NCBI GenBank assembly: GCA_949752795.1
Contig: OX457061.1
Span: 41,076,338-41,140,337 of the forward strand
Reading direction: 5' to 3'
DNA: 64,000 nt
From: Hyperoodon ampullatus
Lineage: Eukaryota > Chordata > Mammalia > Artiodactyla > Ziphiidae
Shown here piece after piece: positions 1-12,112 of this stretch. The notes beneath the pieces are model-generated. The model was not told where the DNA came from. It did no database searches and was given only the letters and a program-made list of their open reading frames with translations. Numbering within the stretch: the first letter of the stretch is position 1; each line of letters starts with the position of its first letter. The translations under genes and the position numbers were made by a program.

Positions 1-626
1 GAGGCAGAAGAACGGATAAGTGACCTGGAAGATAAAATACTGGAGATAACAACCACAGAGCAGAATAAAGAAAAAAAATGAAAAGAATTGAGGACAGACT
101 CAGAGACCTCTGGGACAACATTAAATGCACCAACATTCGAATTATAGGGGTCCCAGAAAAAGAAGAGAAAAAGAAAGGGACTGAGAAAATATTTGAAGAG
201 ATTATAGTTGAAAACTTCCCTAATATGAAAAAGGAAATAGTCAGTCAAGTCCAGGAAGCACAGAGAGTCCCATACAGGATAAATCCAAGGAGACACACGC
301 CAAGACACATATTAATCAAACTATCAAAAATTAAATACAAAGAAAAAATATTAAAAGCAGCAAGGGAAAAACAACAAATAACATACAAGGGCATCCCCAA
401 AAGGTTAACAGCTGATCTTTCAGCAGAAACTCTGCAAGCCAGAAGGGAGTGGCAGGACATATTTAAAGTGATGAAAGGGAAAAAGCTACAACCAAGATTA
501 CTCTACCCAGCAAGGATCTCATTCAGATTCGACAGAGAAATGAAAACCTTTAGAGACAAGCAAAAGCTAAGAGAATTCAGCACCATCAAACCAGCTTTAC
601 AACAAATGCTAAAGGAACTTCTCTAG
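1..626 (+). pseudogene. L1 ORF1 remnant (RNA-binding chaperone)
   Basis: The frame open from position 1 reads as the end of the ORF1p coiled coil (EAEERISDLEDKI) and hits a stop in an A-run near 78. The continuation is in another frame from 78, starting MKRIEDRLRDLWDNIK, and includes the RRM-like core and the C-terminal domain with TYKGIPKRL and RREWQDIFK, ending in TAG at 626. One frameshift in the A-run therefore separates coiled coil and RNA-binding core. The reading frame from 78 is intact to its normal end. Confidence 0.9.
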
Positions 627-684
627 GCAGGAAACACAAGAGAAGGAAAAGACCTACAATAACAAACCCAAAACAATTAAGAAA

Positions 685-3600
685 ATGGGAATAGGAACAT
701 ACATATCGATAATTACCTTAAATGTAAATGGATTAAATGCTCCAACCAAAAGACATAGACTGGCTGAATGGATACAAAACAAGACCCGTATATATGCTGT
801 CTACAAGATACCCACTTCAGACCTAGTGACACATACAGACTGAAAGTGAGGGGATAGAAAAAGATATTCCATGAAAACGGAAATCAAAAGAAAGCTGGGG
901 TAGCAATTCTCATATCCGACAAAATAGACCTTAATATAAAGACTATTACAAGAGACAAAGAAGGACACTACATAATGATCAAGGGATCAATCCAAGAAGA
1001 AGATATAACAACTGTAAATATTTATGCACCCAACATAGGAGCACCTCAATACATAAGGCAAATGTTAACAGCCATAAAGGGGAAATCGAACAGTAACACT
1101 ATCATAGTAGGGGACTTTAACACCCCACTCTCACCAATGGACAGATTGTCCAAAATGAAAATAAATAAGGAAACACAAGCTTTAAATGATACGTTAAACA
1201 AGATGGACTTAATTGATATTTATAGGTCATTCCATCCAAAAACAAGAGAATACACTTTCTTCGCAAGTGCTCATGGAACATTTTCCCGGATAGATCATAT
1301 CTTAGGTCACAAATCAAGCCTTGGTAAATTTAAGAAAATTGAAATCATATCAAGTATCTTTTCCGACCACAATGATATGAGAGTAGATATCAATTACAGG
1401 AAAAAATCTGTAAAGAATACAAACACATGAAGGCTAAGCAATACACTACTAAATAATGAAGAGATCACTGAAGAAATGAAAGAGGAAATCAAAAAATACC
1501 TAGGAACAAATGACAATGAAAACAGGATGACCCAAAACCTATGGGATGCAGGAAAAGCAGTTCTAAGAGGGAGGTTTATAGCAATACAATCCTACCTCAA
1601 GAAACAAGAAACATCTTAAATTAACAAGCTAACCTTACACCTAAAGCAATTAGAGAAAGAAGAACAAAAAAACCCCAAAGTTAGAAGAAGGAAAGAAATC
1701 ATAAAGATCAGATCAGAAATAAATGAAAAAGAAATGAAGGAAATGATAGCAAAGATCAATAAAACTAAAAGCTGGTTCTTTGAGAAGATAAACAAAATTA
1801 ATAAACCACTAGCCAGACTCATAAAGAAAAAAAGGGAGAAGACTCAAATCAATAGAATGGGAAATGAAAGAGGAGAAGTAACAACTGACACTGCAGAAAT
1901 ACAAAGGATCATGAGAGATTACTACAAGCAACTATATGCCAATAAAATGGACAACCTGGAAGAAATGGACAAATTCTTAGAAAAGCAAAACCTTACGAGA
2001 CTGAACCAGGAAGAAATAGAAAATATGAACAGACCAATCACAAACACTGAAATTGAGACTGTGATTAAAAACCTTCCAACAAACAAAAGCCCAGGACCAG
2101 ATGGCTTCACAGGTGAATTCTATCAAACATTTAGAGAAGAGATAACACCTATCCTTCTCAAACTCTTTCAAAATATAGCAGAAGGAGGAACACTCCCAAA
2201 CTGATTCTATGAGGCCACCATAACCCTGATACCTAAACCAGACAAAGATGTCACAAAGAAAGAAAACTACAGGCCAATATCACTGATGAACATAGATGAA
2301 AAAATCCTCAACAAATACTAGCAAAGAGAATCCAACAGCACATTAAAAGGATCATACACCATGATCAAGTGGGGTTTATCCCAAGAAGGCAAGGATTCTT
2401 CAATATACGCATATCAATCAATGTGATAAAACATATTAAACAAACTGAAGGAGAAAAACCAAACCGTATTAACAAACTGAAGGAGAAAAACCATATGATC
2501 ATCTCAGTAGATGCAGAAAAAGCTTTTGACAAAATTCAACACCCATTTATGATAAAAACCCTTCAGAAAGTAGGCACAGAGGGAACTTAGCTCAACATAA
2601 TAAAAGCCATATATGACAAACCCACAGCCAACATTGTTCTCAGTGGTGCAAAACTGAAACCATTTCCTCTAAGCTCAGGAACAAGACAAGGTTGTCTACT
2701 CTCACCACTATTATTCAACATAGTTTTGGAAGTTTTAGTCATAGCAATCAGAGAAGAAAAAGAAGTAAAAGGAATCCAAGACAGAAAAGAAGAAGTAAAG
2801 CTGTCACTGTTTGCGGATGACATGACACTATACACAGAGAATCCTAAAGATGCTACCAGAAAACTACTAGAGCTAATCAATGAATTTGGTAATGGTGCAG
2901 GATACAAAATTAATGTACAGAAATTTCTTGCATTCCTATATACTAATGAATGAAATACCTAGGAATAAACCTACCTAAGGAGACAAAAGACCTGTGTGCA
3001 GAAAACTATAAGACACTGATGAAAGAAAAAAGATGATACAAACAGATGGAGAGATATACCATGTTCTTGGATTGGAAGAATCAACATTGTGAAAATGACT
3101 CTACTACCCAAAGCAATCTACAGATTCAATGCAATGTCTATCAAACTACAAATGGCATTTTTCACAGAACTAGAACAAAAATTTTCACAGTTTCTTTGGA
3201 AACACAGAAGATCCTGAATAGCCAACACAATCTTGAGAAAAAAAAATGGAGCTGGAGGAATCAGGGTCCCTGACTTCAGACTATACTACAAAGCTACAGT
3301 AATCAAGACAGTATGGTACTAGCACAAAAACAGAAATATAGATCAATGGAACAGGATAGAAAGCCCAGAGATAAACCCACGCACATATGGTCACCTTATT
3401 TTTGATAAAGGAGACAAGAATATATAATGGAGAAAAGACAGCCTCTTCAATAAATGGTGCTGGGAAAACTGGACAGCTACATGTAAAAGAATGAAATTAG
3501 ATCACTCCCTAACACCATACACAAAAATAAACTCAAAATATATTAAAGACCTAAATGTAAGGCCAGACACTATAAAACTCTTAAGGGAAAACATAGGCAG

Positions 3601-4684
3601 AACATTCTATGACATAAATCACAGCAAGATCCTTTTTGACCCACCTCCTAGAGAAATGGAAATAAAAACAAAAATAAACAAATGGCTCCTAATGAATCTT
3701 AAAAGCTTTTGCACAGCAAAGGAAAACATAAACAAGACGAAAAGACAACCCTCAGAATGGGAGGGAATATGACAACTGACAAAGGATTCATCTCCAAAAT
3801 GTACAAGCAGCTCATGCAGCTCAGTATCAAAAAAACAAACAACCCAATCCAAAAATGGGCAGAAGACCTAAATAGGCATTTCTCCAAAGAAGATATACAG
3901 ACAGCCAACAAACACATGGAAGAATGCTCAACATCACTAATCATTCGAGAAATGCAAATCAAAACTACAATGAGGTATCACCTCACACCGGTCAGAATGG
4001 TCATCATCAAAAAATCTACAAACAATAAATGCTGGAGAGGGTGTGTAGAAAAGGGAACCCTCTTGCACCGTTGGTGGGAATGAAAATTGATACAACCACT
4101 ATGGAGAACAGTATGGAGGTTCCTTAAAAAACTAAAAATGAACTACCACATGACCCAGGAATCCCACTACTGGGCATATACCTTGAGAAAACCATAATTC
4201 AAAAAGAGTCACGGGGGCTTCCCTGGTGGCGCAGTGGTTGAGAGTCTGCCTGCCGATGCAGGGGACATGGGTTCGTGCCCCAGTCCGGGAAGATCCCACA
4301 TGCCGCAGAGCGGCTAGGCCCGTGAGCCATGGCCGCTGAGCCTGCGCATCCAGAGCCTGTGCTCCGCAATGGGAGAGGCCACAACAGTGAGAGGCCCGCG
4401 TACCACAAAAAAAAAAAAAAAAAAAAGAGTCACGTACCACAATGTTCATTACAGCTCTATTTACAATAGCCAGGACATGGGAGCAACCTAAATGTCCATC
4501 GACAGATGAATGAATAAAGAAGATGTGGCACGTATATACAACGGAATATTACTCAGCCATAAAAAGAAACAAAATTGAGTTATTTGTAGTGAGGTGGATG
4601 GACCTAGAGTCTGTCATACAGAGTGAAGTAAGTCAGAAGGAGAAAAACAAATACCGTATGCTAACACACATATATGGAATCTAA
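685..4684 (+). pseudogene. L1 ORF2 remnant (endonuclease / reverse transcriptase)
   Basis: ORF2 begins MGIGTYISIITLNVNGLNA at 685. Endonuclease pieces follow: GDFNTPLSPMDR, RIDHILGHK and SDHNDM within 975-1430. The reverse transcriptase region shows [14 protein letters not shown] near 2080-2125 and the catalytic FADD at 2810-2821. Stops and frameshifts occur at about 842, 1430, 1617, 2204 and later. A block is missing after AFLYTNE near 2950, where the usual link to KYLGIN is shortened. The C-terminal pieces after 3491 are in shifting frames, interrupted by the SINE. The original stop is about 4682-4684. Confidence 0.9.
4214..4421 (+). mobile_element. CHR SINE nested in L1
   Basis: The short-form CHR SINE has its head at 4214 and a poly-A tail to about 4421. 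It is flanked by direct copies of aaaaagagtcacg at 4201-4213 and 4422-4434. It interrupts the ORF2 C-terminus of the older L1. Confidence 0.96.
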
Positions 4685-5061
4685 GAAAAAAAAGAAAATG
4701 GTTCTGAAGAACCTAGGGGCACGACAGGAATAAAGACGCAGATGTAGAGAATGGACTTGAGGACACGGGGAGTGGGAAGGGTAAGCTGGGACAAAGTGAG
4801 AGAGTGGCATGGACATATATACACTACCAAATGTAAAATAGATAGCTAGTGGGAAGCAGCCGCATAGCATAGGGAGATCAGCTCTGTGCTTTGTGACCAC
4901 CTAGAGGGGTGGGATAGGGAGGGTGGGAGGGAGACGCAAGAGGGAGGTGATATGGGGATATATGTATACATATAGTTGATTCACTCTGTTATAAAGCAGA
5001 AAATAACACAGCATTGTAAAGCAATTATACTCCAATAAAGATGTTACCAAAAAAAAATAAT

Positions 5062-5940
5062 AAAGTACTGCTGGAGGGGCCAGTAGATTAGCCTGTAGTT
5101 TCATTGGAATTCAAAGACTGACACAATCACTGCTTGAGGCTCTAGTTTTTAGGGTCGCTGGCTTCTTGATTCAGGTAGAATTTTAAACCTATGTAATCCA
5201 TGGCCAAGGGCCCCACATGGCACCTGAGACTGGGCAGGGAAGCTTTTGTTTGTAAAATTCCTGGAACTGCTTCTGGTTTTTCATATTCAGAACTGTTCTT
5301 CTTAGCCCATACTAGCTTACACTGTCTCCTGATTTTACATGATGGAAGAATGTGAAGGCTATGGCCCCTTGAGAGGTACAGGCAGCATATGAAGCAATTA
5401 CAACAGGGTTCCCAAACTGTAGCCCAGAGCTGAACCAGGAAGAGAGATTCCTATCTCTTGGTCATTTCTGGGGATCATTGCTTGCTGTGTCTTAGTGTCT
5501 CCACATGTTCTCTCCCTGAAGATACGTCACTACTATTTCTTGATTGTGTGTGAGCCCAAGAGGTCTGTTTGGAGCTGATACACTCCATGGAGGGCAGCCA
5601 TCCTGAAGGCTGCAGGAATCACAGCTAAGCATCAGCTGCCCCAGGGAGAGAGAGGAGAGGCCCAGTCACCCAGTGTAGCAGGAACTGTGCTCCCAAACTA
5701 AGAGAAGCCGGAAAACAAACCAACCAAAGCAAGACAAAACAACAGCTCTTAAGGTGAACAGCAGAGCAAAGAACCGCAGTTCGGGGAATCACTTGAGGCT
5801 TCCTGTGATAGTCGCACGTCTGGAAACATCATGGGTAGTGGGCAGTTGCCACTCAGCCTCCGCAGCTCATCCCACCTTCAGACACTGGAAATGCATCCCA
5901 GGGCCCCCTCCCAGACCCTTGCCAGGGCTGGAGCCCTCAC
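5062..5940. other. Intronic sequence, left of the 5941-6129 exon
   Basis: This is unique-looking sequence between the L1 tail and the DAPK1 exon. I see no exon, RNA gene or recognisable repeat. The open frames here are short and share no family features. Confidence 0.7.
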
Positions 5941-6129
5941 CTCGCCGGCACTGTGGAGCTGCTGGGCGATGCGCCGGAGGTCCACCTCGCTGGCCAGGGG
6001 GTTCAGCTGGTCCTGCACGTCGTACACAAACTGCTGCAATGACATCAGCTGGTTGGGCCCATTGAGCTTCCTCCAGGAGGGCAGCGTGGAGATGATTTTC
6101 TCACACAGGTGAGTCATTGGAGGGCAGAC
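5941..6129 (-). CDS. DAPK1: DAPK1 coding exon, residues 958-1020 (start of COR region)
   Basis: This 189-bp, phase 0-0 exon runs VCPPMTHLCEKIIS to RRIAQQLHSAGE. It begins the COR (C-terminal of ROC) region, part of the stretch reported to bind cytoskeleton. The acceptor is tgttctag and the donor is gtgagg. It is the last DAPK1 exon in the window. The remaining 410 or so residues, including the death domain, must lie before position 1. Differences from remembered human are V for E at about 1006 and A for T at about 1018. Confidence 0.97.
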
Positions 6130-6772
6130 CTAGAACATGCAGAACAGGCAGGTCAACGCACAGCTGTGGGGACTCAGGAGGAGCCGGGATAAAACGATGC
6201 CGCTCACATCTGCACTGTTGCATGTAATTCTTTGGATGCACCAGTGATTTTTGGTTAAGTACTGGGGAAGTTTTGTTTTTTCAGTGTTGCCTTTAAGCAG
6301 AATCTATTGAACAAATATAAAATTTTATAGAGGCTTTCATTTCCACTGCTCGTCTTAAACAGATGGCAAGGATTCACAAACAATGGCTTTGGAATTGTGG
6401 ACTCAATTAACTAACGTTCACTAACTCCTAATGTTTTCCTCCCTCCCTCTCTTGGAGTGAGAGTTTCAGCCAGGTGATGGCCACTTTATGAACAAAGAGA
6501 CAGGAAAAGAGAGTAAGTATCTTTATCAATATTAGATGGCTTTTTACCAGTAAATTAGGTATTCATGGTATTAGGTATTCATACTGTTGAAATATTTCGA
6601 ATTTGATTAATTCTTGGTAATTGGCTTGAAATGACTTTTTACTCTCTTAACTTGGTTAAATAAATCAGTCTATGTTACAGACTCATAATCAGCACACTTT
6701 CCTAATTAAAAATGCCATGAGCCATACACTGCACTGCATCATTAATCAGGCAGTCCCTTCTCGAATCTCATC

Positions 6773-6973
6773 TCTTTTTTTTGTGGTACGCGGGCCTCTC
6801 ACTGTTGTGGTCTCTCCCGTTGCGGAGCACAGGCTCCGGACGCGCAGGCTCAGCGGCCATGGCTCACGGGCCCAGCCACTCCGTGGCATGTGGGATCCTC
6901 CCAGACTGGGGCACAAACATGTGTCCCCTGCATCGGCAGCGGACCCCCAACCACTGTGCCACCAGGGAAGCCC
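6773..6973 (-). mobile_element. CHR SINE
   Basis: A minus-strand short-form copy. The poly-T side is at the left and the head ends at 6973. The flanks share gaatctcatct as an imperfect target-site duplication. Confidence 0.93.
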
Positions 6974-7557
6974 TTGAATCTCATCTTTTACACCCCCTAC
7001 CTATACAACGAACAATATTCCCAGGGATAAAGGCAGTTTGTTTGGTGAGCTTCATCTGCCTGACGGCAGAAGTTGGGGGTGTGCATTATGTAAAGCAGAC
7101 ATCATGCCACACCCCAGCTCAAGACTCTTCAGGGAGCACAGGCCCTCATCCCACCTGGTGAGCAGGCGCTGAGCCAGTCACAGACCACTGTTCCTGATCG
7201 CCACCCACTGGTTTCCGTGACCAGGTTCTCCAAGGCCCTCCAGGCTTACCCCCTGCCCACTGACTCTGCTGTAGTGTAGCCCCCTTTAGAAAGCGAGGGT
7301 CAAGCTTCACGAGAGAGGAGAGGGTTCCTGAAAATTCCAAAAGCATGTCTAGAACTGGAGCCTGGTATTGTAAGCACAGCACTTCTATCAGGCAAACGGT
7401 GAGTTCTAACTAAAGACGGCACCTGCCAGGCAGGGGAGCAAAAGCCATGTCCTCCTTGTTACACTCGAGCTTAGAAGCAGGAACAGTCCCCGGAGCATTT
7501 TTTTTTAGGAGTTTTCTCTTGGGATATTTGCCCATTTCTTACCCATTTCAGACAGCT

Positions 7558-7767
7558 TTTTTTTTTTTTTTTTTTGCGGTACACGGGCCTCTCACCGTTG
7601 TGGCCTCTCCCGTTGCGGAGTACAGGCTCCGGACGCACAGGCTCAGCGGCCATGGCTCACGGGCCCTGCCGCTCCGCTGTATGTGGGATCTTCCCGGACC
7701 GGGGCACGAACCTGTGTCCCCTGCATCGGCAGGCGGACTCTCAACCACTGCGCCACTGGGGAAGTCC
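7558..7767 (-). mobile_element. CHR SINE
   Basis: A minus-strand short-form copy with target-site duplication cagacagctttt on both sides (about 7549-7560 and 7768-7780). Confidence 0.95.
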
Positions 7768-8545
7768 CAGACAGCTTTTTGAATATTACGGATAGCAACC
7801 TTTTATATGCCAGGGGCATTGAGAATATTTTTTTCCCCAATCTATCTCACCTTTTAACTTTGTCTATGGAATTTATTTGCCAGAAAAATCTTCTATGTTG
7901 TCAAATGTATTTGACAAAATATTGGTGTATTTTCTTTGAAAACTTCTGAGGTTTTCTAACTTGGCTTAAAAGGCTTCTCAAAGCACTTCTAAGTTATTTA
8001 AAAAATAAATTATCTTGCATTTACATCAAGATATTACTTTATTTTTTACATTTAAAAGCTTTAATCTGCCTACAGTCTATTTTTACGCTATGTAGTGAGC
8101 AGGAGTTCAACCTAATTTCCTTCTAGGCAAATAGCCAGCTGTGCCAGATCATTTATTAAATAAACATTTTCCCCATTAAATTTAAATAACATCTATGTTC
8201 TCTATTAAATTTCTGCAGATGTTCTGATATACTTCAACACTCACTAATCTATTCCAGTTATTTATTGGTTTATTGATTACAGAGCCTTTATAACATGTTT
8301 CATTTATTCTTCTATTGAAATTTTAAGACAAAAACCCAATCTCCTCAATCCCATTCAGATGCTAACTGGAACTGTATGAAGTTTATATAACTTGGGAAAA
8401 TGAAACACTTAGTAATAAAATCTTGCCATCCAAGAACACCATCTTATTCCATTTGGACAGCTATTATTTTATGCTCTTCAGTGAATTTTGTTGGTGACTG
8501 TTTTTCTACTTTTCTGCATTTCCCAAATGTTTCACAGTAAGTCAC

Positions 8546-8759
8546 TTTTTTTTTTTTTTTTTTTTTTTGCGGTACGCTGGCCTCTCACTGTTGTGGCCTC
8601 TCCCGTTGTGGAGCACAGGCTCCGGACGCGCAGGCTCAGCGGCCATGGCTCACGGGCCCAGCCGCTCCGCGGCATGTGGGATCTTCCCTGACCGGGGCAC
8701 AAACCCGTGTCCCCTGCATCGGCAGGCAGACTCTCAACCACTGCGCCACCAGGGAAGCT
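8546..8759 (-). mobile_element. CHR SINE
   Basis: A minus-strand short-form copy flanked by cacagtaagtcactttt and cacaataagtcactttt, which differ at one base. Confidence 0.95.
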
Positions 8760-9077
8760 CACAATAAGTCACTTTTGCATTGCTTTTGTAATTTCTAACA
8801 AACAATTTTACTTTTAAACAAACAACCAAAACTGTCAGAATTTCATACACTCTAACCTTGCCCATAACAACGCTTCATCTCACGGCCATCTCCTTGTTTC
8901 TCTACTCTTCCTTCCTTACCCCAGGTTAACAGGATAAAAACATGGCCACGCAGACACCGTGTACTGGGTCCCATGAAAACCAGACCAAACCCAGAGGGCC
9001 ACACAAAGAGGCCCAACTCCCAGGTCACTAGATGGTCCGGGGGAAGGTTGGGTCCAGCCCTCCCCAGGTATACTCAC

Positions 9078-9198
9078 TGAAACAATCTGGCTCCGTATTT
9101 CTTGCAGGTGATTTCGAAGTACCTTCATGTCCTTAGACCCAGAAGCCCCAGCATCCAGAACAAACAGCTTATTTGAAATGTGAAGATCGTTCCCAAAC
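9078..9198 (-). CDS. DAPK1: DAPK1 coding exon, residues 917-957 (end of ROC domain)
   Basis: This 121-bp exon completes R917 with one base, then encodes FGNDLHISNKLFVLDAGASG to IRSQIVS. It is the last strand and helix of ROC. The acceptor is cttcccttag and the donor is gtgagt. It matches remembered human at every residue. Confidence 0.97.
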
Positions 9199-10320
9199 CT
9201 AAGGGAAGAGCAGTGACCTCCTCAGAGTGACGCAGTCTCACCGGGTGTTTCCACAGAGGGCCAGGCTCCTGCTGGCCCAAAAGGCTGGTGGGAGGCAAGG
9301 AAGTTCTGGTGGCCTTGCAGAGACACCCCACACCTGCTGTTGGCTGGACTCTATAACGTCACCCTGGGGTGGAGGCCTGGGGACACCGCCTGCTCCGGGT
9401 GCAGACAGGTGCCCCAGCTTCCACAAAACGGGGGAAACAGCTTCCCCCGAGGCAGGAAAGGGGAGGCCTAATGCACTCACTTTACAAGGCAGGAGAAGAG
9501 ATGCTTCTGCAGGTTGATGGAGTGAGAACAGAGGGATGAGTACGAAATAACACCTTAGATCTAAATATTAGTAGAAGCCCTATTTCTCACATCAGGAAGA
9601 TAACAGAGAAGCGTTGTCAGTTGATAAACCAAGAATTCAAATGACTAACATATTAAATAGAACTGCAGGTTCAAACTGTTTTGGGGATAGACACTAAGTA
9701 AAAATAGATACTTTTACATTGTGATTCTGTGCACATCCATATTTATAAGTGAAAAAAAAGTTTTCCAAAAATACTTGACACAAAATGCACTCTGATATTT
9801 TCCATCATGTCCTTCTCCCCTCCACTCCACTCCAGACCTCCTAAATGAATTTCATGATCCACTAGCAGGTTGCAACTTACATTTTGAGAAATACTGATGG
9901 ATGTTCTCACCAAAAAAAAAAAAAAAAAAGATAAATGGGTGAGGTGACAGATATGTTAATTAACGAGATGGAGAGAATCCTTTCACATTGTATACATACA
10001 TCAAATCACCACTTCATACAATTTAAATATCTTACAATTTCACTTGTCAATTATTCCTCCCTAGAGCTGAACAAAAATACATAAAACAACTAAAAGGAGT
10101 TACCTCTGGGCAGTGGTACTCGGCGGTGAGGACAGAAGTGAGTAGGCTGCTGATTTTTATTATGTGCCCTTTACTTCTGTTTGATTTGTTATTATGTGTA
10201 TTTGTGGCTTTGGTAAAAAAAATTCGACCAAGCCAAAGAGGCCTTTCAGTTCTTTAATTCCTTTCTCTGGGTCACATGACTTTGGCTGTATCACCCCTGA
10301 AGACGCAGCAGCCGACTTAC
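9199..10320 (-). other. DAPK1: DAPK1 intron (1.1 kb)
   Basis: A GC-rich part near the exon passes into AT-rich sequence with an A-run at about 9911-9929. No gene is seen. Confidence 0.85.
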
Positions 10321-10459
10321 CTGTTCCTGACCTCTTTCAGCAACGAGGTGTCTTTGTCATATCCGAACTCGCCTCCAGCTGGACGAGGAATGTTCATGAT
10401 GTCGGCGTGGGTGGCCACCAGGACAACTCGGAGTGGGTTCTTCAGCTTGCCACCAAAGG
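10321..10459 (-). CDS. DAPK1: DAPK1 coding exon, residues 871-917 (ROC domain, base-recognition strand)
   Basis: This 139-bp exon completes A871, then runs FGGKLKNPLRVVLVATHADI to LLKEVRN with two bases of R917. VVLVATHAD is the strand and loop corresponding to the NKxD guanine-recognition motif, here THAD at 887-890. The acceptor is gccctcag and the donor is gtaagt. Differences from remembered human are R for Q, I for V and V for I. Confidence 0.97.
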
Positions 10460-11539
10460 CTGAGGGCAGAGAGCAAGCCGTTTCACAGGTGGGTCCTCCA
10501 TCCTGCCCAGCTAAGGTTGGGTGCTCTGCCTGAGGCCTGGGCCGTCTCGCCAGGTGGACATGCAACTTTGCCTGCAGACCTGAGTGCCCCAGGCCTGCTG
10601 CTAGGAGTGACCTCTGGAAGGCCTAGGCCTGGCCCAGAATGGAATGAGCCTATTTCCTGGGCCTCCAGGAAGATTGCTCAGAAGTGGACTAGAAGCGACC
10701 ACAGGGCATAAGGCAGCTTCTCAGATCTTCCTCCAAATAGGCCTTGTTTGCATGGCGAGGAGAGATCTAACCTCTGGCCAGGGGGACACATTTTATAAGA
10801 CCAGAGCAAGCCCGCTGAATGCAGCACCAGCACAGAAATGGCTCAGAAGGGAGACTCCTGCAGTTCACACAGGCAGAGAGCCTCTCACTTATGGGCGTGT
10901 TTAAAATGAAAACATGAAAAAGAATGAGAAAGAAAGAGGCAAAATTGGAGGTACCCTGAGGGGAATTAGCCCAATTTATTTTATTATTGTAAGCTTTTCA
11001 AAAAAAAATGACTGCTGAGTTTTGCATTTCATCAGGGAAGGCTGTTTCTTTTTTTGTATGAAAAGAACAAAATAAGTCTGTCCACACTGTCTTTTCCTCT
11101 AGGGATAAGGCTAAGATAATGCATTCAGTTAACATGGTTCCTTTTCTTTCATTTTTGATGGAACTACAGAACGAAGGAGAGCTCATTCTATTAATTATGT
11201 ACCCATTAGGTAAGGCACAGTAGCTGTCAAAGGAGGTATTCCACTTTGCACCTAACAAAAATGACCACAGCCCTAAAATATAGAAAGAAAGCTAGAAATG
11301 GCTCTCAAGGAATTGCTCAGAATTGAGTCTTTGTGGCAGAAATATGCAATCATGAAACAACTTCTTGCAGAACAAAACAAACAGCTGAGCCCTAGGAAAC
11401 TTCCAGAGTGGAAATCTCCTGATAGGAAGCAGGAACAAGGGTGCCCGCAGCTGTTGGCCACAAGCTGTTGGATCCGGGCATGACCAGGTGCGAGGCCGGT
11501 AGGAAGTGCACGCCCTCCCTGAGGGGCACCTCGGCTTAC
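10460..11539 (-). other. DAPK1: DAPK1 intron (1.1 kb)
   Basis: I see no recognisable repeat or RNA gene here. Short open frames lack any family signal. Confidence 0.8.
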
Positions 11540-11737
11540 CTATGGGTTCTTCAACCGGGACAAGAGACTTCAGAAAACTGAGCCAGAAAATCACTTGATT
11601 CAGCTGGATCTCATAGGGTTCTTCTAGACTGAAAACGATGACATGGATGGACGTGGGATCATTTGCAGCAAAATAGTCATAACAGCAGAAGTATACAGGA
11701 TTTCCAGAGAACTCCCACACACTGAAATCACCAACGC
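11540..11737 (-). CDS. DAPK1: DAPK1 coding exon, residues 805-871 (ROC domain)
   Basis: This 198-bp exon completes G805 with GC, encodes VGDFSVWEFSGNPVY to PVEEPI, and ends on the first base of A871. EFSG at 813-816 sits where a Ras-like GTPase would have its DxxG switch II motif, so the G3 aspartate is glutamate here, as in human. The hydrophobic core strand SIHVIVFSLEE follows. The acceptor is ctctgtag and the donor is gtaagc. One difference from remembered human is I for V. Confidence 0.97.
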
Positions 11738-12075
11738 CTACAGAGAAAAAGAAAAAGAAAGATTATGATTGTGAAACACCACCACCAAATTTCAATCACA
11801 GTTTTTCTCAGCACTTTAGGGATGACCAGTAGGGACAGTGACATTCATAGCATTCATCTATTTATTTATGCATCTACTTAAGTATAGACCTACATATGGA
11901 ATATTTACATTTCCCTATTTCTATGTCTATGTCTGTTTTTACATCCATGCCTTTTACAATATCTATATCCATAAACCTACTTATATCTGTATCTGCTTAT
12001 CAATTTTCCTTAATGCCTTCATTATTGTATCTGTATCTCTATCTCCAGCACATCTACTTATAATACCGCAGAGTG

Positions 12076-12078
<3 letters not shown>

Positions 12079-12110
<32 letters not shown>
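12079..12110. repeat. (CA)n microsatellite
   Basis: About sixteen CA units are followed after a short break by more CA and a cacgtgtgtg inversion. It lies inside a DAPK1 intron. Confidence 0.97.

Positions 12111-12112
<2 letters not shown>

Larger units (their letters stand above)
1..5061 (+). mobile_element. L1 LINE, 5'-cut by the window edge, degenerate
   Basis: A long plus-strand L1 copy contains the end of ORF1, nearly all of ORF2, a 3' UTR and an A-rich tail ending near 5061 after an AATAAA-type signal. It is antisense to DAPK1, within the intron downstream of the 5941-6129 exon. Both ORFs are broken by frameshifts and stops, and ORF2 has at least one internal deletion, so it cannot move by itself. 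A CHR SINE has inserted at 4214-4421. The 3' part resembles artiodactyl/cetacean L1 copies. Confidence 0.95.
6130..9077 (-). other. DAPK1: DAPK1 intron (2.9 kb)
   Basis: The intron lies between the exons encoding 917-957 and 958-1020. It contains three CHR SINEs in the same orientation as the gene. Elsewhere it is AT-rich sequence with nothing coding. Confidence 0.9.

Noticed and set aside
5754..6112. Open frames on the plus strand over the 5941-6129 exon
   Set aside because: They are antisense shadows of the DAPK1 exon.
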